Source: Caenorhabditis elegans
Lineage: Eukaryota; Nematoda; Chromadorea; Rhabditida; Rhabditidae
Direction: 5' to 3'
Assembly (NCBI RefSeq): GCF_000002985.6
Contig: NC_003283.11
Location: 9,858,001-9,922,000, forward strand
Length of the DNA stretch: 64,000 nucleotides
Notes under the pieces: model-generated
Seen by the model: only the letters and a program-made list of their open reading frames with translations
Databases searched by the model: none
What the model was told of the DNA's origin: nothing
Translations under genes and position numbers: made by a program
In this document: positions 1 to 13,439 of the stretch, one piece after another
Position numbering within the stretch: the stretch's first letter is position 1
Layout of the letters: the number at the start of each line of letters is the position of its first letter

Positions 1-475
1 GAAAACATACATCCTAAATTGAATACTATAGGTCTAGAGATGGAGGAGATCTTCCTCTTGGGGACCAAAATATTGCACCACCTGATTGTGTAATTTTTCT
101 TACAGATTGTATTTTGATTGCTATTGGCTTAATCAAAAATGCACCAACTGATAAAATATTGAAAAAACATTATTTTTCAACAATTGGTAGTTAAACAAAA
201 AGTCTAAATGAAGCGAGCCATAAATAAGAAAGTTCAGATTTTTTTGGCGTTGTTTCTCAATGGTATACTTTTTGAATATTATTATTTTTGATTTTGTAAG
301 TTAAATGAACATCACATTTTTTTGTGATCCGGAAAATCTGCAGATTCAACAGCTAAAAAAGTAGGAGTGCAAGCCGAAAGTTGGGGTTGAAAATGTTTAA
401 CTTGTTCGCCAAAGAATTTAAAAAATTTAAATTTTTCAAAAAATTCGAAGAACACGATTGGGTTAAATAACTCAC

Positions 476-1953
476 CAGTTACTTCCTGATCTGTGCTTTC
501 TGTACTCAGGACATTTTCTGATACAGTTACGTTTTCATGTTGTGGGCCTGTAACACTTTCAACAGCATCATTGTCAAGATCAATAAGTGGAATTGGAACT
601 TCAACTATACATCCTTCTTCAGTTTCTTCAAAATTCTGAATAATTGGCAAACGGGTAGTTCTTCTCCTTCTTGTATGAGATTGAAATACTTCTTTTTCTG
701 TTAAGGACATATTATCCCATAACTTTTCAGCCTCAGTTTTCTTCTTTTTTCGTTCAGTTATTTTTCTAAAGTGAAAATTGATTATCATCTCTTCGTTATA
801 ATTTTAAAATTGAAAACTCCATACTGAAATGTTTCGAAAAAGGTTAATGTTCTCTCGGACAAAATATGTTTTTTTTGGTTTTTTCTTGAAGTGGAAAAAT
901 AATTAAGCATTTGCACGTCCTTTCCAAATGAATACTTTTTGCTAATAGTGCTCTGATTTTCTAAAGAAATATCTCAAATAGAAAAATACTTACTTCGTTT
1001 CTCTGAAAATTGCAATTTCTGAACTATGCGATTCATTTACATCGTGTAAGTGTTGCATCTCTGGATCTTGAGCAATGCCAACACAACGGCTTTCATGGAA
1101 GTTTATAAATCCGTCATCGGGTTCCTGTTTTATAGAAACATGTGGGAAGAATAGATGTTGAGCAGCATCAGTTTTTCGAGGACGACCTCTCCGTTTCTGT
1201 GAAACCTCTTCAATTGGTGAAATAGCTGGAACTTCTTTGTTGGCAATTTGGACCGCGCCGTGATCTTTGCCGTATTCATCAGAATCATATTCTTGTGGCT
1301 CTGCCTTGATCTTGAATCGTATTGGAAGAACATGATCAGTTCTTGCACTGACTGGCACCGAAGATGGGCCGGGTTGATTTGGGTCATCGTAGTCGGTATC
1401 CACTGGCTCCCGCTTGATCCGTTCCTACAAGTTTAATAGTTAAATTATTTAACTTAACTTAAATATTAACTTAAATACAAATAGGTTCCTGCTCAACTTT
1501 GGAAGTATTTCTGATAGCCTATCAGAAATACTTCCAATTCTGCACCCATTTTGATCATTTCACAAAATCATTATTTTTAAAATTATGGAACAATAAATAA
1601 TAAATGACTTGTTTTAGGCTGTCACGAAGTCTTTTCTATCAAAAAGGGGCAAATTTCATAAAATTCCTACTAAATTTATGTTTGTTCTCCCTGAATTATC
1701 ACAATCAATTATTAAAAAATGTAAGATATAACGTTTCAGATAAGCCCAAGGTTAGAAAATAACATACCAAGCTGAAGGCCAGACTGCAGAAATTACTGGC
1801 ATCTTCGAGGGAAAGTGCCACGGCCTGACTGAGGGCGACGTTTTCCCTTCTGGCTGCTGCAGTTGGACGGGCTGTCCGATCCTTTGGGGACGGAGTCGAG
1901 ACTTCGTCCTCGTCACTGGACCGCTCCGGTGAAGGCTTCCTTTTCTTTCCCAT
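476..1953 (-). CDS. AT-hook nuclear protein, 5' part (gene continues off left edge)
   Basis: Not recognised as a named gene. Three phase-consistent exons are seen: 1953-1768, 1424-994 and 765-476 (donor GTGAGT). A TTTCAG acceptor lies about 13 bases before the ATG, suggesting SL1 trans-splicing. Exon 1 starts with a basic stretch (MGKKRKPSPERSSDEDE), a likely nuclear signal. Exon 2 holds a clear AT-hook core (KRRGRPRK) and three IK-x-E-P motifs (IKREP, IKAEP, IKQEP) that fit the SUMO-attachment consensus. Exon 3 has Lys-rich and Arg-rich runs (ERKKKKTE, HTRRRRTTR) followed by acidic sequence. No zinc finger or other DNA-binding fold is visible in this part. The 3' exons were not found between 1 and 475, so the gene probably continues beyond the window. 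Role inferred: chromatin or transcription factor binding the AT-rich minor groove. Confidence 0.75.
1499..1537. repeat. Perfect 39-bp hairpin palindrome in intron
   Basis: Two 19-base arms (TTGGAAGTATTTCTGATAG and its exact reverse complement) are separated by a single C. It lies in intron 1 of the AT-hook gene. It could extrude as a cruciform or form an RNA hairpin; no function is assigned. Confidence 0.9.
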
Positions 1954-2806
1954 TGTCTTTCAACTGAAATTTGATTTTAAAATAGGCATCTTCAAACAAA
2001 AAAGGGTGAATTGGCAGAAAAGTAATACTATTAGTTGTTGTCTTTTTGCTCCAACTCGGCAATTTGTTTTGTAAATTTATTGCACATTATTACAAACCTA
2101 TAAAGTTGCTAAAATGTATAGATCCTTATTCCAAAATTCAATAGTGTACGAGTATGTGCGATAATATGCAAGAATTGAAATCAATGAGAAAAGAGACAAT
2201 ACATTAAAAACTATTTTATTCGTGAACTTTTTGCATATACTCCTACTTCTAGCAACTTATTTTTACAAATTTTTCAATATTTTGTGAAAAACGTTCGAAA
2301 CTTATTGACGAGAACTTTTTTTACGAGAACTTCAAAGCCAAAATTTGCACTCCGCGTCGAACATCGAACTGAACAACTAAAGAGCCCAACTTAAAACAAA
2401 GACCTGTAGATAGTCCTTTCAAACGACACCGACCGAACACAAAGTGCGTGACTACTAGGAAATGATGGGCGGCGCCGGTCCGAACTGACTGAATGGGCGG
2501 GGAGCGGCGGCAGCGACGCATGTGGCATCGTGCTATTGGACGGATAGTACCGTAGTACTTGAACACGCATACTATCTTTGTACTCACATCAAATTTACAT
2601 TTAAAAGGAACTATGAAAACTAATATTGAGGAACATAGGAAAACACGCTGCAACGATAAATGTGTAGAAATTATATTGATAAAATCGAAAATAATTGAAA
2701 TTTCTGTACATATTCCAAAATTGTTTTCAAAATTTAAAGCACCAGTGTATATCCGTTTTGAGAAATTTTTAGGAAAGGATAGCTACTCATAACGTTTTCA
2801 TCTATA
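1954..2806. other. Upstream region of the AT-hook gene with a GC-rich block
   Basis: No supported coding exon. The stretch at about 2455-2530 is strikingly GC-rich for this genome and carries two GGGCGG boxes (GATGGGCGGCGCC and GAATGGGCGGGGAG). It sits about 500 bases upstream of the inferred trans-splice site of the minus-strand gene, so it may be its core promoter or outron start. This is inference from composition only. Confidence 0.35.
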
Positions 2807-2936
2807 ATGTTCTATTGTAGTCTTCCATACTTGTTGATTTTGGTATCTCACGTAAGTGCAATCCTAATTTTTATATACATAGTTACATTTAATTCGCGAT
2901 GATCAAGGCAGTTATTTTTTATTTTCTTTCAAGTGA

Positions 2937-3182
2937 ATGCCGCCTCCAAACGTTTGTAAATTTGCTCACGGCTACTTGTCAGAACCGAAATATGATTTGC
3001 AAAAAGATAAAATACATCATTTTGCTCATGTATGGTATGACACTTTTCAAAAAAAAGTTAGGACTTTTTGGCATGCCCTTGGCAGGTGTGGTATGGCCTT
3101 GAAGAGTGTGAAATGTCCCACTCGGTTCCCAAAGATAAAAGCTGAGAGAGTGAACAACATCATCACCGTGGACGACGAATAA
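2937..3182 (+). CDS. Possible small ORF, 81 codons, unknown
   Basis: An ATG two bases downstream of a TTTCTTTCAAG acceptor-like site opens an 81-residue frame with four cysteines and balanced charge. It is moderately richer in G+C than its surroundings. An upstream exon with a signal-peptide-like sequence (ATG at 2807, donor GTAAGT at 2852) cannot be joined in frame, since every phase gives a stop or a different frame. It may therefore be a non-secreted trans-spliced small protein or chance. No family was recognised. Confidence 0.3.
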   Translation: MPPPNVCKFAHGYLSEPKYDLQKDKIHHFAHVWYDTFQKKVRTFWHALGRCGMALKSVKCPTRFPKIKAERVNNIITVDDE

Positions 3183-6100
3183 TTGACCCGCTACTCTTCC
3201 TACTCATATTTACTGTTGTAAAGTTTATAAGTTGAACCTAGGCTGAGAAACGTATAGTAATAATGACTTTCAACAATAAAAAAAATACTGTAGAAGACCA
3301 TGGAAGAACATTAAAAAACAGTATATCAGTTAAGTTGGTTATTCAAGTATAAAATTGATCAATCAAATTTTAACGAAGAATCTGATTCTGTAACAGGGTA
3401 TTCCAAAACAACATGTATAAACTTTGAATTCTGAGTTGTTTTTGAACACTCAAAATCTCGTATTCCCTGCACCCCTTTCACAAACTCATAAACTTTTGGG
3501 CATATTTAATAGGTCGCAATTATTTTGATATGTAATTTGTGCATTCATAAAATGCATCTGAATCACATGAGCTAAGAGAAGTCCGCCGAACATAAAGTGT
3601 ATAGTCAGAAACCTACGACGAAATTACTTTTTCGAGCACTACAATTATATCACAAAATTTTCGTTTTCTTAACGTTTACATCTTCAAATATATTCAATGA
3701 GTGTTCTGACGTCAATTGTCATTTGAACTTTCAATTAAAACAGAATTTAATGAACTTATGTACAATTAAAATAAACAAAATAATGATAGCTTTCAACTCA
3801 ATAATCTTGGTAGAGATCCCCGCATGGTTTTCATTGTAATAATGTCCAATTTACGTTAACTTTTATTAATATATGTATTTATTCTTTACAGTTTTAATAA
3901 ATCATTTCGAAGAAAAATAAAGACAGACAGCAAAGAATGCAAGACAATCTGATGCCCCTTGAATAAGTAGACTGAGAATTTTTCAAGTTTCACAAAAATC
4001 GGTCTCCATATATATACCTATCGATAAAGTTTGTATATTCCTTGTTCTCAGCCGAAAATTATACTTTTATCATTATTACACTTCAAATCCAAAGCGTCAA
4101 AACTCGAGTTCTCATTTCTCGCTTCAAAAAATTTTGACAGATTTAAACTTAGTTTGAAGTTGATGGCTATTGTTATTCTATTCGTATACTCGTATACTAT
4201 GTTCGTATCATTTCCCCTAGGCTAATTTAACGCTGTGCTCTCACTGAGCCAATTCTTGATAGTCGCAAACGAAACGAGCTGCCATTTTCAATAAAAGAGG
4301 CCATGATCTGGTAGTATGGCTGATTATAGCATAGATAGGTGAAGGAAAGACAAAGGTGAAAAAAAATTTCGAAATGAGACTAATCATTGCACTTTTCAAA
4401 AAAGAAAAGGATTTCAATTAATACACTTACCTGTGTTGTCAATCCTAGATGCTTGATGCTTGAAACTAAAGTTCTGAAAAATCAATTATGGAAAAAGTTT
4501 CAGAACGGTTCTTACCTAAAATTACCAATGTTGGAGAATATCACAAACGATTTTTGTCTACACACTACTGAACTATGAATCTGAAATAGTACAAATGAGA
4601 ATATCCAAAAAAAGTAAATAAGAGGAAAAGGAGCAAAATAAAAAATGCGGTGTCTATTTCTCTTTTCTATTGCAGTCGTTCTACGTCCTTCTGTTTCTGT
4701 GTTGTGCAGAATGAATAAAAATCGGTCGGCGGGCGCGGGTGCTAATAGTAGAGTGCGTTGAGCAGGGAGCACACCACCACAAAAAGGATGCGACGAAAAA
4801 TTGAAGAAAGAAAGAAGAACACCCAGCGACCGGAGGAACAGAATAAGATTGGAGGCATATTGGTTGCAAGTGGTGAAAGGAAAAGGACACAAAAAGAGAG
4901 TGGATTCCCATTTTGACACCATTGAAATAGGGGGAAATGATGAAAAGGTCTGAGGGTTCAAAGGAGAAAAGTGTACAAATGAATGACTACTTTAATGAGG
5001 TGTCAGCTATAGCAATAAACTGTATTTTTGAGACGTTGGCATACGATTTTTAACTTCCTGACAAGGGTGATCATTTGCATTTAATGAAATTCCTAATTTC
5101 CAATGTGAAAAACGTAGAATTTAAATCCAACTAAGTTAATTCGCGATGCGCGCACAATGCCTCCGTCAGAACAATGTTTTTTTCTCTGTGATCGAGATCA
5201 GGGTACAATGCGACATCACAAAATTAAGCACATGGGATGTGCTTATTAAGACAGTTACCGAGTCGTAGTGTGCACAATGTGGTCGATTTTGTTGGCGATG
5301 TGTGCATCGTGAGTCCACAATGTCAAAGCTCCGAGGTTATTAATGTCGAACTAAATTTGAAGATGGTGTAAAACAGGACAATAAAATGGGGCAAAATGTA
5401 CAAATAAACATCGTGACAACACCGACATCGTGACAGCAACTTTATTTATCGGCTTTTATGAAATTTTAATGTGCCCCCACTGAATGTTTAGAACCGAAAG
5501 ATACCACTCACGGTCTTAAACTGTAAAACAGCGCTGATATGAAATGCTTTAAAAGATAAAAGAACATCAGAAACATAGATTAAAGGCTTAACGGGTTCTT
5601 GACAAGGTTTTACATTGTTCACATTAGTTTGGTACAGTATATGCTGGCTTACATGACTGCAAAGGTCAATTAGGCGCAAATTAACTATATTTTCGATGAA
5701 ATGTAAAAGAAAATTCAGAAAATCCAAATAAGGAAAGTTCGAACAACCTGCGCTAACCTGCGGTAAGGTTTCTGAAACAAATTATCGAGAACAATACTAC
5801 AGACAATGAAGGCTTGACAAGTATGATTATGACAAAAAAAATCTTTATACTTAATGTAAATAAGAAGTGTGGAATGCGCTCGTTTTGAAAATAAGATTTT
5901 TCTGCTTATGTTAGACAATAATTCATTTTTGAAGAACAAAAAATAAAAACAAAAACTCAGTTTTTGATTATTCTTGCAAGGAAGAAGCAGAGACTCTAAC
6001 AAATATGCATTGATTTGATGGTCGATAGAAATGTTTATATAATTACAACGAATAGAGAATGGACAGTCGAACACTCTCCTCTCTGCTTCTTCTCATTCCG

Positions 6101-8627
6101 TACTCACCATTAAACTAAAGTTGGTTTTATGAGTAGAGTGGCAGATGGTGTTGAGCAATATGACCTTATTCATGTCCAAGTTTCAATAAGCGACAAATAA
6201 TAGCAAAAACTACGTCGGAAAAATGCAAATGAATAGGTATGAAAGGGTTCAATTTATCGAAGTGTTCTTTAAAAGTTAAACAATTAGTTCCAAATCGAGT
6301 TATGAATAACCCATAATTAGTTGTAGTTTTGGTAAAATCAGAAACGCAAAAACTACTTTTTTCTTTGGCAAAACCTTTCAATACACACTCTACTGATTAA
6401 GAAATAACTTTACATCGACTTTATTTTTTGCATAGTTTGTATGATTTCAGAAACTCAGAGTTATCAATAAATGTCAGTCATATGACACTTTCAACTCAAA
6501 TTTCTCACACATTGTGTCCCCATAGCAATTTTACGCAATGAATGTCTGTTGTTAGCGTACTCTCTCACTTTGGTTTGTCTCATCGGTGAGTAAAATTTAA
6601 TCAGAAATTCGTTATTCGAAAATAGTAATCTTACTGAAAATTTGGATATAATTGAATCACACATGTTGAAGATTTCGAAACAACATTTTATGAAAAGAAC
6701 ACTTTGGAAGGATCAGTCAGCAACAAGCATACAGATAAGAATTGTTTCGATACTTGTGTTCAAATATGTTAATTGGATTTATTTTTGAATGTTTACACGT
6801 GCTGAAAAAAACAAATAAACATGCTTACCCTAATATTAGTAAAACACAGTTTATCTTAGTATAAAAAATGCGCTTAATCAAAATAGATGATTAAATAAAT
6901 GCTTAATTTATTTTTAGCATGAGGGGACCCAATGTTTCAAATCATGATCAGGAGAGTGACAAGTGCCACAGCTAAATATTCAAACTCCCAGGTAGTAAAA
7001 GCAATCTAGAGGCCGCCGATGAATCCTAGAAGTTAGGGATCATTTTTGGAATTAACTCACTAATAATAGTATTCGATCAAACATGAGGCTTATGTAGACG
7101 TAAGAACAACAAAGATATAAATAAAGATATGAAAAATCAACAACAATAGAAGGAGACGCCTCCCAATACATGGACGCCTCGGCAACCGACATAGGCATGA
7201 AGGGCAGAAAAAGGGAAGACACACGGCGGCCGAATGCACTGAGAGGTCTGTTCCTTCCTCTCTGCGTCTCCAGAAGTCAACCACCCATATTTCACCCTTT
7301 CCTTTCAGCCAACAGAGCCTCTTCTACGATGATTTTTTCGTCGTAGTAGTTCGCATTGGTTCACATTGATTGGAAAAGACAGAAATAGAGGAAAACTATG
7401 GAAAAGGGGTTGGAATAGAAATGAAAAATGGAAGAGAGAGAGAGAGAGAGAAAGCTTAGCCATCTTCCAACCTCAACATTTAGTTAGATTAGAGATTGAA
7501 GTGAGGGGTGCCGTACCCTTCAATCTTTTCATTTTTTGATGGTGACATTTGAAAAAAGAAATTGAATTGAAAAAATGACCAAAGAAAATGAATAGAGGAC
7601 AAGTCAACAGTATATGATTTGTAATGCAAAATATGAGAAAATTGGAATAGGAAAAATAATGGTTGTGCGAAGGGACTGTACACGAGCCAATCGTGGGAAA
7701 ATCAACTAACAATTCGATTCATTAAATCGACTTGTTCGACTAATGGAGTAATTAAGCATAGGTTTTCAAAACCAAGATGAGTTCAATTTGAGTTAGGAAT
7801 AGTTTTTGTAAAACAGTGCAAAAAATCATAAGATGTATCATTACAATAAGTAACTCAATCGAATATTTGAACGTTAATCATGAAATAAAAATAGTTCAAA
7901 AATAATAAGAAAGTAGGAACTAGAATAAACCATGATGTGGTCCAAAACAATTCGAAATTTATTTTTCCAAAATTTATATTTATGAACTGTAGTTATGCAC
8001 AAACGCCAATTCAGAGCAACGGCACATGCACTTTTAAAGATCAATTCAAACAAATAGTTTTATTCATTGTAGAAATTTTTTGAAGAACGGAAATAAGATT
8101 TGAAATTGCAATACTCCAAACATTTTAGAGTTGATCATTTACTTTGTGGGAGGTTAGTCTACTTGAAAGCTCAAAAATCATAAATTGTATGGAAAATCTA
8201 ATTGATGATAAGAATAACGAATAGACATACCACCCTTATCAAGTTTTTTTTCAATTAATTTGTCTAGAATTTTTATAGTTTTTGTTTGAGTTACAACGTT
8301 CACTGGCCGACTTTATAATAAACTGACAAGTTGACAAAAACGATAAAATATTTCCTTTATACTTCGCACATGTGCATTTGAGAAATTTCATAATAAAAAG
8401 TGAAAAGAATAGGAGGAGAATAAAATGGAAAAATGTTTTGTTTCGGGGAATGATGACGAGAAATTGTTGGTTTCTCAAGGAGACAGAAGCAATGATATTG
8501 TATGTTTTAAAACTACTTTTGGAGAAAAGTGAAAAAAAATGACCCAGTTGTGGGCATTTAATTGATTTGAATATTTAACTAATTAGTTATAACTAGCTAA
8601 TGAATTATTTAACCACTGGCGTACATA
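3183..8627. other. Intergenic, no supported gene
   Basis: About 5.4 kb of AT-rich sequence with only short, low-complexity open frames. Two islands of higher G+C stand out at about 4680-4830 and 7140-7340. Each has C/T- or G/A-rich flanks, including a short GA run at about 7433-7452, and neither has a convincing reading frame. They may be distal promoters or unspliced non-coding transcripts. Nothing else is evident. Confidence 0.5.
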
Positions 8628-10411
8628 TCAGGCGATTTGTCTCTTAAACACGTCTAAATACATATGATTAGGAAGCTTAATATGCCCATGAAGACTTTGT
8701 TTGATTTTTCCGTGGATCTGAAAAATTGAAATTTAATGTTGACCAGCGTTGAACACACATTACCTTTCTAATTGTTTTGCCAAAAATCATTATGGAGACG
8801 ACACCGTAAAGAGGCCACGAGCCATTCACTGAAAGTCAAAATTTAAACATTCAACTGATAGGTGTCCACTTACATTCGAGAATTGCAAGATATTGAGCTC
8901 TTTCCAATTGAATACCATAGTACATGAGAGTTATATAACACAAATTTTGAAAAATAATGTAGGTTACCGACATGTTGGCAAACGTTTTGAGAGCAGTAAT
9001 TGAACTGGAATTCGTTTTGTTTTTATTCTGAAGAGAAGATTTGACTCAATTAACCTAATGTTTTGTTCCAATTGATATCGATTTGAAAGGGGTGATTGAA
9101 CATCGAATTCCTTGTGCTTCTGAAGAGAGTTCTGTTTATCGCCACTTAACGCTTCCAAAACTAATACTTTGTTTTCACGTAACAAGAATTCGAATGCAAT
9201 TCTTGCAACAACTTGAAAACAAATACTGACTGTTGCTCCAACTTGAGCAGAATATGGAGCAGAGGGCGTTGCTGTCTAAACTCTGGATTTAAAATCTAGA
9301 TAATAAAATTGTTCATACCACACAATAGTACATTACGGCTCCATCAAAACGAGTTTGTGAATACAAGAAGCAAAGTGGCAAGGCAGCAATTAGAAACTGG
9401 AACGAAATTTATTTAAATAATTTTTTCCCTTACTAAAATCCCGATGAGCTTCTCAGTTTTTAGTGTTTAATCATATTTCAACATCGTATCCGACGACTGA
9501 TCAGTTGGTCCCAAGAGGACATTTTTGTTTTGATTCTAGTAGCTTCTCACATGAACAATCGCCAACAATAATCCAATTATCGTAGAGTCCTTTTCGTACG
9601 TCATACTGCGTTTTGTAGCTAACCATCGTTCAAGAATTAAGGACACGGCAGTAGAGTTTGTGATCCATAAGCCAGAGTTGTACATGAGACGGAATACAAA
9701 ACATCTGAATAGGTCATGAAATATGTTGGAGAAGTAATAGTTTTGGTACCTGTAAATGTTAGGTATCATTTGACATGGATCCAATAATGTTAAGTAATTG
9801 AACAAATCCAATCCGTGGAGAACAGTTCTGAAATAATAGAAAACTTGGGTAAATACCTAAATTGTAGATAATAAATTATATTAATTACAGTTAAAGCAAG
9901 AAGAGAACGGATGAAACACGTTACTTCACCGCCTGAACATTTGCAAGTTAGAAATCAGCAGTCCTTCATGAGTTCGTCTTTTAACGTTTCCCAGCTCCCA
10001 AATTTTTGTTGACCAATAATACTTCCAGGTGAAAAAAAACTTGTTGATCCCAAAATTTTTTTTTTCAGAAATTAGGACCGTTTACCGGTAAAAAACAAAA
10101 GTTTTTGAATGGTCACCAAATTTTGGAACCAAACGGAAAAAAAATACTTTTTAAATGGTCACTATTGAGACCTAACAGATGGTAACGTACCTTCCAGTTA
10201 CATGAAGTATAAATCCAAAAAGATGAAGTTGAAGAATAATTTTAAAGTTCACATGGAACAAGGAAGAGTTCTTTGCTGACCATATCTTCCAAGTATACAC
10301 TAAAAATACGGGAAGACCGAGTATGCAAATGATCAAATTGATTCCAAGTGAGACGCGAAGGAAATTTGAATTGGACAAATTTGCCATTATGGTGCAGTTT
10401 ATAGAAGTCAT
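8628..10411 (-). CDS. Seven-TM chemoreceptor, Sra/Srab type (copy A)
   Basis: Eight exons join in phase: 10411-10191, 9827-9750, 9704-9551, 9396-9319, 9275-9055, 9004-8874, 8828-8764 and 8717-8628, giving about 345 residues. The N-terminus MTSINCTIMANLSNSNFLR leads into TM1. Hallmarks shared with the neighbouring copies are HLFGFILHVTGR (TM2), DPCQMIPNIYR, LMYNSGLWITNSTAVSLILERWLATKR (TM3 and following loop, split here by its conserved ERxLATKR end), YQLEQNIR and the C-terminal YLDVFKRQIA. This is a nematode-specific GPCR family of chemosensory neurons; the Srab branch is my best family call from memory. No stop or broken splice site was seen, so it appears intact. The ligand is unknown. Confidence 0.85.
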
Positions 10412-11886
10412 TTTGACAGATCAATCTCAAAAAAATAACTTGAAATGCAAGCTAAAAAGTATAAATGACGCTAAAAATGAAAAAGTCGTTTTGCTTCAAT
10501 GAGCAATGAGTAAACTAAAATTTTAAAATAATGTGAAGCCTGTGAAGGAAAAATAGACAATTTATAGTTTCCAGAAAACTAGAATATGAAAAGGATAAAT
10601 TTGTACTCAACAATCCTTGAGTCAGAATACAGGTCGAAATTCACAGGGATACAAAATGATTGTAAAAAACGTGCATTTTTCAGTTAATTTTAATAAAATT
10701 GTCTTGAATTTTCCGTGATCGGCCACAAAAAAAAACAGACTTCTAGTTATACAAGTTTTTAATGAGAAAATTAAACCCTTACAAAACTAAATCAAGTAGA
10801 ATGCGAAATAAAAAAGTGTAGGCTTCAAGATTCATTATCCTCTTAAAAAAAATGATCCGCCTATTTTTTTCAACACAAAACACGAATTTTAAATACTCAA
10901 GGGACCACATGCTTTTTGAACAATTTTGCAAAATAATATTTCTGAATCATTTCAATTATGTATTGATAAGAGGTAGTTCCGGTTTTATGAATGACTAAAA
11001 ACACTTTCTGGTGTTTTGATTTTTAGAAGTTGGAAAATTTTCGTTACTAGTGAATTAGTGAAAGATTTTAATTTTATCGAGATTTCCAATCATATCATTT
11101 TTTGAACACTCATTATTGCTTCAAAGTAAACATTTCGGAGCAAACTTTTTACATAAAATGTGGGAAATTTTAAATTATTTCCAAACACATAAAAACATCT
11201 TAAAAATAGTTAAAAAAAAACAATTACAAAAAATTTCAATTAAACATAAAAATAATCTAATTAATTGCGCCAGTGACGAAACACACCGTTCTCACGAAAC
11301 TTGCGCTACCTCTCAATTTTAATGACAAACAATAACGAGTATCATAATATGTGGGTGATTGCTTAGAAGAGAAAAATACAAACAATGTCTAACCCCCTTG
11401 CTAGAACAACAGGTGATAATTTATTATTTTAAAAATTGCAACCAGACACCAATTTGAATCAAATGATGATGACGATGCGCTGATTTTTATAGATATGTGC
11501 ACTTTTCTGGTCTAGTAATCGAGACTTATGATGCCACTGAGATGTTTCATCAAAATCACAGGTCAAAATACTTTTTTTTTGCGAGTGTAGGTATACTCAC
11601 CAGTTTTTGCTATATTTTTCTATAAGTTGTAAAAGAGTATTGGGACCTTAAAATTGAGTAGCATATGTTGTTTGATCAAATCAGTGGAAAATCGGGTATA
11701 GAACTCTTTTCACGGATCACTGCGATTAATCTTCTTTTTTTTTAATCAAAAGTTCTCGATCTCACGTTATCGATCAAAATAACAAAGTGATGAATTTTAT
11801 TTAAAAGAAAAGTAGACCAGACAAAGTCGAAAACCTATAATAACACGTAATATGAGCCTGGTACATGTGACAATGAGATGTCGAAA
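10412..11886. other. Intergenic between receptor copies A and B
   Basis: About 1.5 kb of AT-rich sequence with no coding exon or RNA gene that I can support. It should hold the promoter of copy A (left part) and the 3' flank of copy B. Confidence 0.5.
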
Positions 11887-13439
11887 CTATGCAATTTGTC
11901 GTTTGAAATTATCGAGATATTGCTGGTTTGGAGTTTTTAAATGAGCCACTAATTGCACACCAATTAGTTTCCGAACCTGAAACTTTAAAGTTTTTAAGTT
12001 GTCGAACGTAGTTTTTCACCTTTTTCATTGATCTTGATAGAATAATTATAGACACAATAGCATACGAGGGAAATGCCAAATTTACTGAAATTCACAGTTA
12101 TATATATTTTTTGCAATACCATTTTAAATTTACATTCTAATATCCCAAAGTACTGGTACGGCTCCAGATCATTTGCGTGGAACATTAATACAATGTAGAT
12201 AATATTATATATAACAATAAACGTAGTTGAAATGCCAGCAAAGGTTTTGAGGCAGGTGATTGAGCTGAAGTTTCTGATAAATTTTAATGTTTTTAGTGCG
12301 GTACCTGATATTTTGTTCAAGTTGATAACGATTTGAAAGTGTTGAATGATGAACTCCGGTATTTCTAATGTGCTGAAGAGTACAAGAGTTTTCATTAGAG
12401 TAGGCAACATCCACGCGTACTTTATTTTGTTTGTAGAGGTAATGGAAGGATATTCGAGCTGACACTTGGAACACAAAACCGACAACTGCACTCATTTGAC
12501 CTACGTACGGTAGACTAGCTTGGGCTGTCTGGAATTGGTAGGTTTGCAAATATTCGAATTAGGGAAAACATACCACACAATAATACATAACGACTCCTTC
12601 AAATTGAATTTTTGAGTACAGAACCGCAAGGGGAATTGATGTTACAGCAAACTGAAATTAAAATTGCAAATTGACATTTCACAGCCAGTTGTTTTTTATT
12701 CGCAAGCTCCCTGGGCTCTCAGAATTCAGAAAATGCGTTCAAATAAAGGGCTTGCTACTCATTAAAATAGACTGAACTCAAAATATCTTGATCTTTTTTA
12801 TGATCTTTTGTGAAATTAGGAAATTTTTCTAGAAATTTTTCTTTTTGGATTTTCTGAGCTAGCTCCAAAAAAAATTTCACAAATTTTTTTGTGAACGATT
12901 CACCTGAAAAAAAGCCAAAAAAATTCCCATTCTGACTGACTCTTGTTCATAAGTTGCACTTCTTTTTGTTGCCAACCATCGTTCAATTATTAACGATACA
13001 GCTGTTGAATTAGTTATCCAAAGACCTGTGTTGTACATTAACCGTAAAACAAAACACCTGAAAGTTAATAAATTACATGTCTCTGATTAAATAAATTACC
13101 TATAGATGTTTGGAACCATATCGCAAGGATTATCTTGAGTTGTGTAGTTAAACAAATCTATAGAATGCAAAATAATTCTGAAAATAATCAGTTTTGTCGG
13201 AGAGCCTTGTAAATTTACCTTCCAGAACAGTGCAACATAAATCCAAATAAATGAAGTTGAATTATAATTTTGAAATTAACATGAAAAAGCTTTGTATACT
13301 TCATTGACCACAGTTTCCAAGTAGCCCAAATTAAAACTGGTACGGCGCATATTGTGATAACGAGGTTGAAAACTAAGGAGAAACGCAAAAATCCAGAGCT
13401 TGCAATTTCAGCCATTTTATTACAATCTACATTGGACAT
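11887..13439 (-). CDS. Seven-TM chemoreceptor, Sra/Srab type (copy B)
   Basis: Eight phase-consistent exons: 13439-13219, 13177-13100, 13057-12904, 12651-12574, 12528-12305, 12264-12134, 12084-12020 and 11976-11887, giving about 346 residues. Exon lengths (221, 78, 154, 78, 224, 131, 65, 90) match copy A almost exactly, so the two arose by tandem duplication. The start is MSNVDCNKMAEIASSGFLR. Landmarks are LHCSGR, DNPCDMVPNIYR, a conserved LMYNTGLWITN and ERWLATKR pair, YQLEQNIR, VNLAFPSYAI-like TM7 and the ending YLDNFKRQIA. All splice sites and the frame are intact, so this is a likely functional chemosensory GPCR. It is very close to copy C, and much of exons 1-4 is nearly identical. Confidence 0.87.

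Noticed and set aside
4512..4961. Minus-strand ORFs of 149 and 76 codons
   Set aside because: They are Phe/Ser-rich translations of a purine-rich GC island, with no ATG context, splice structure or family.
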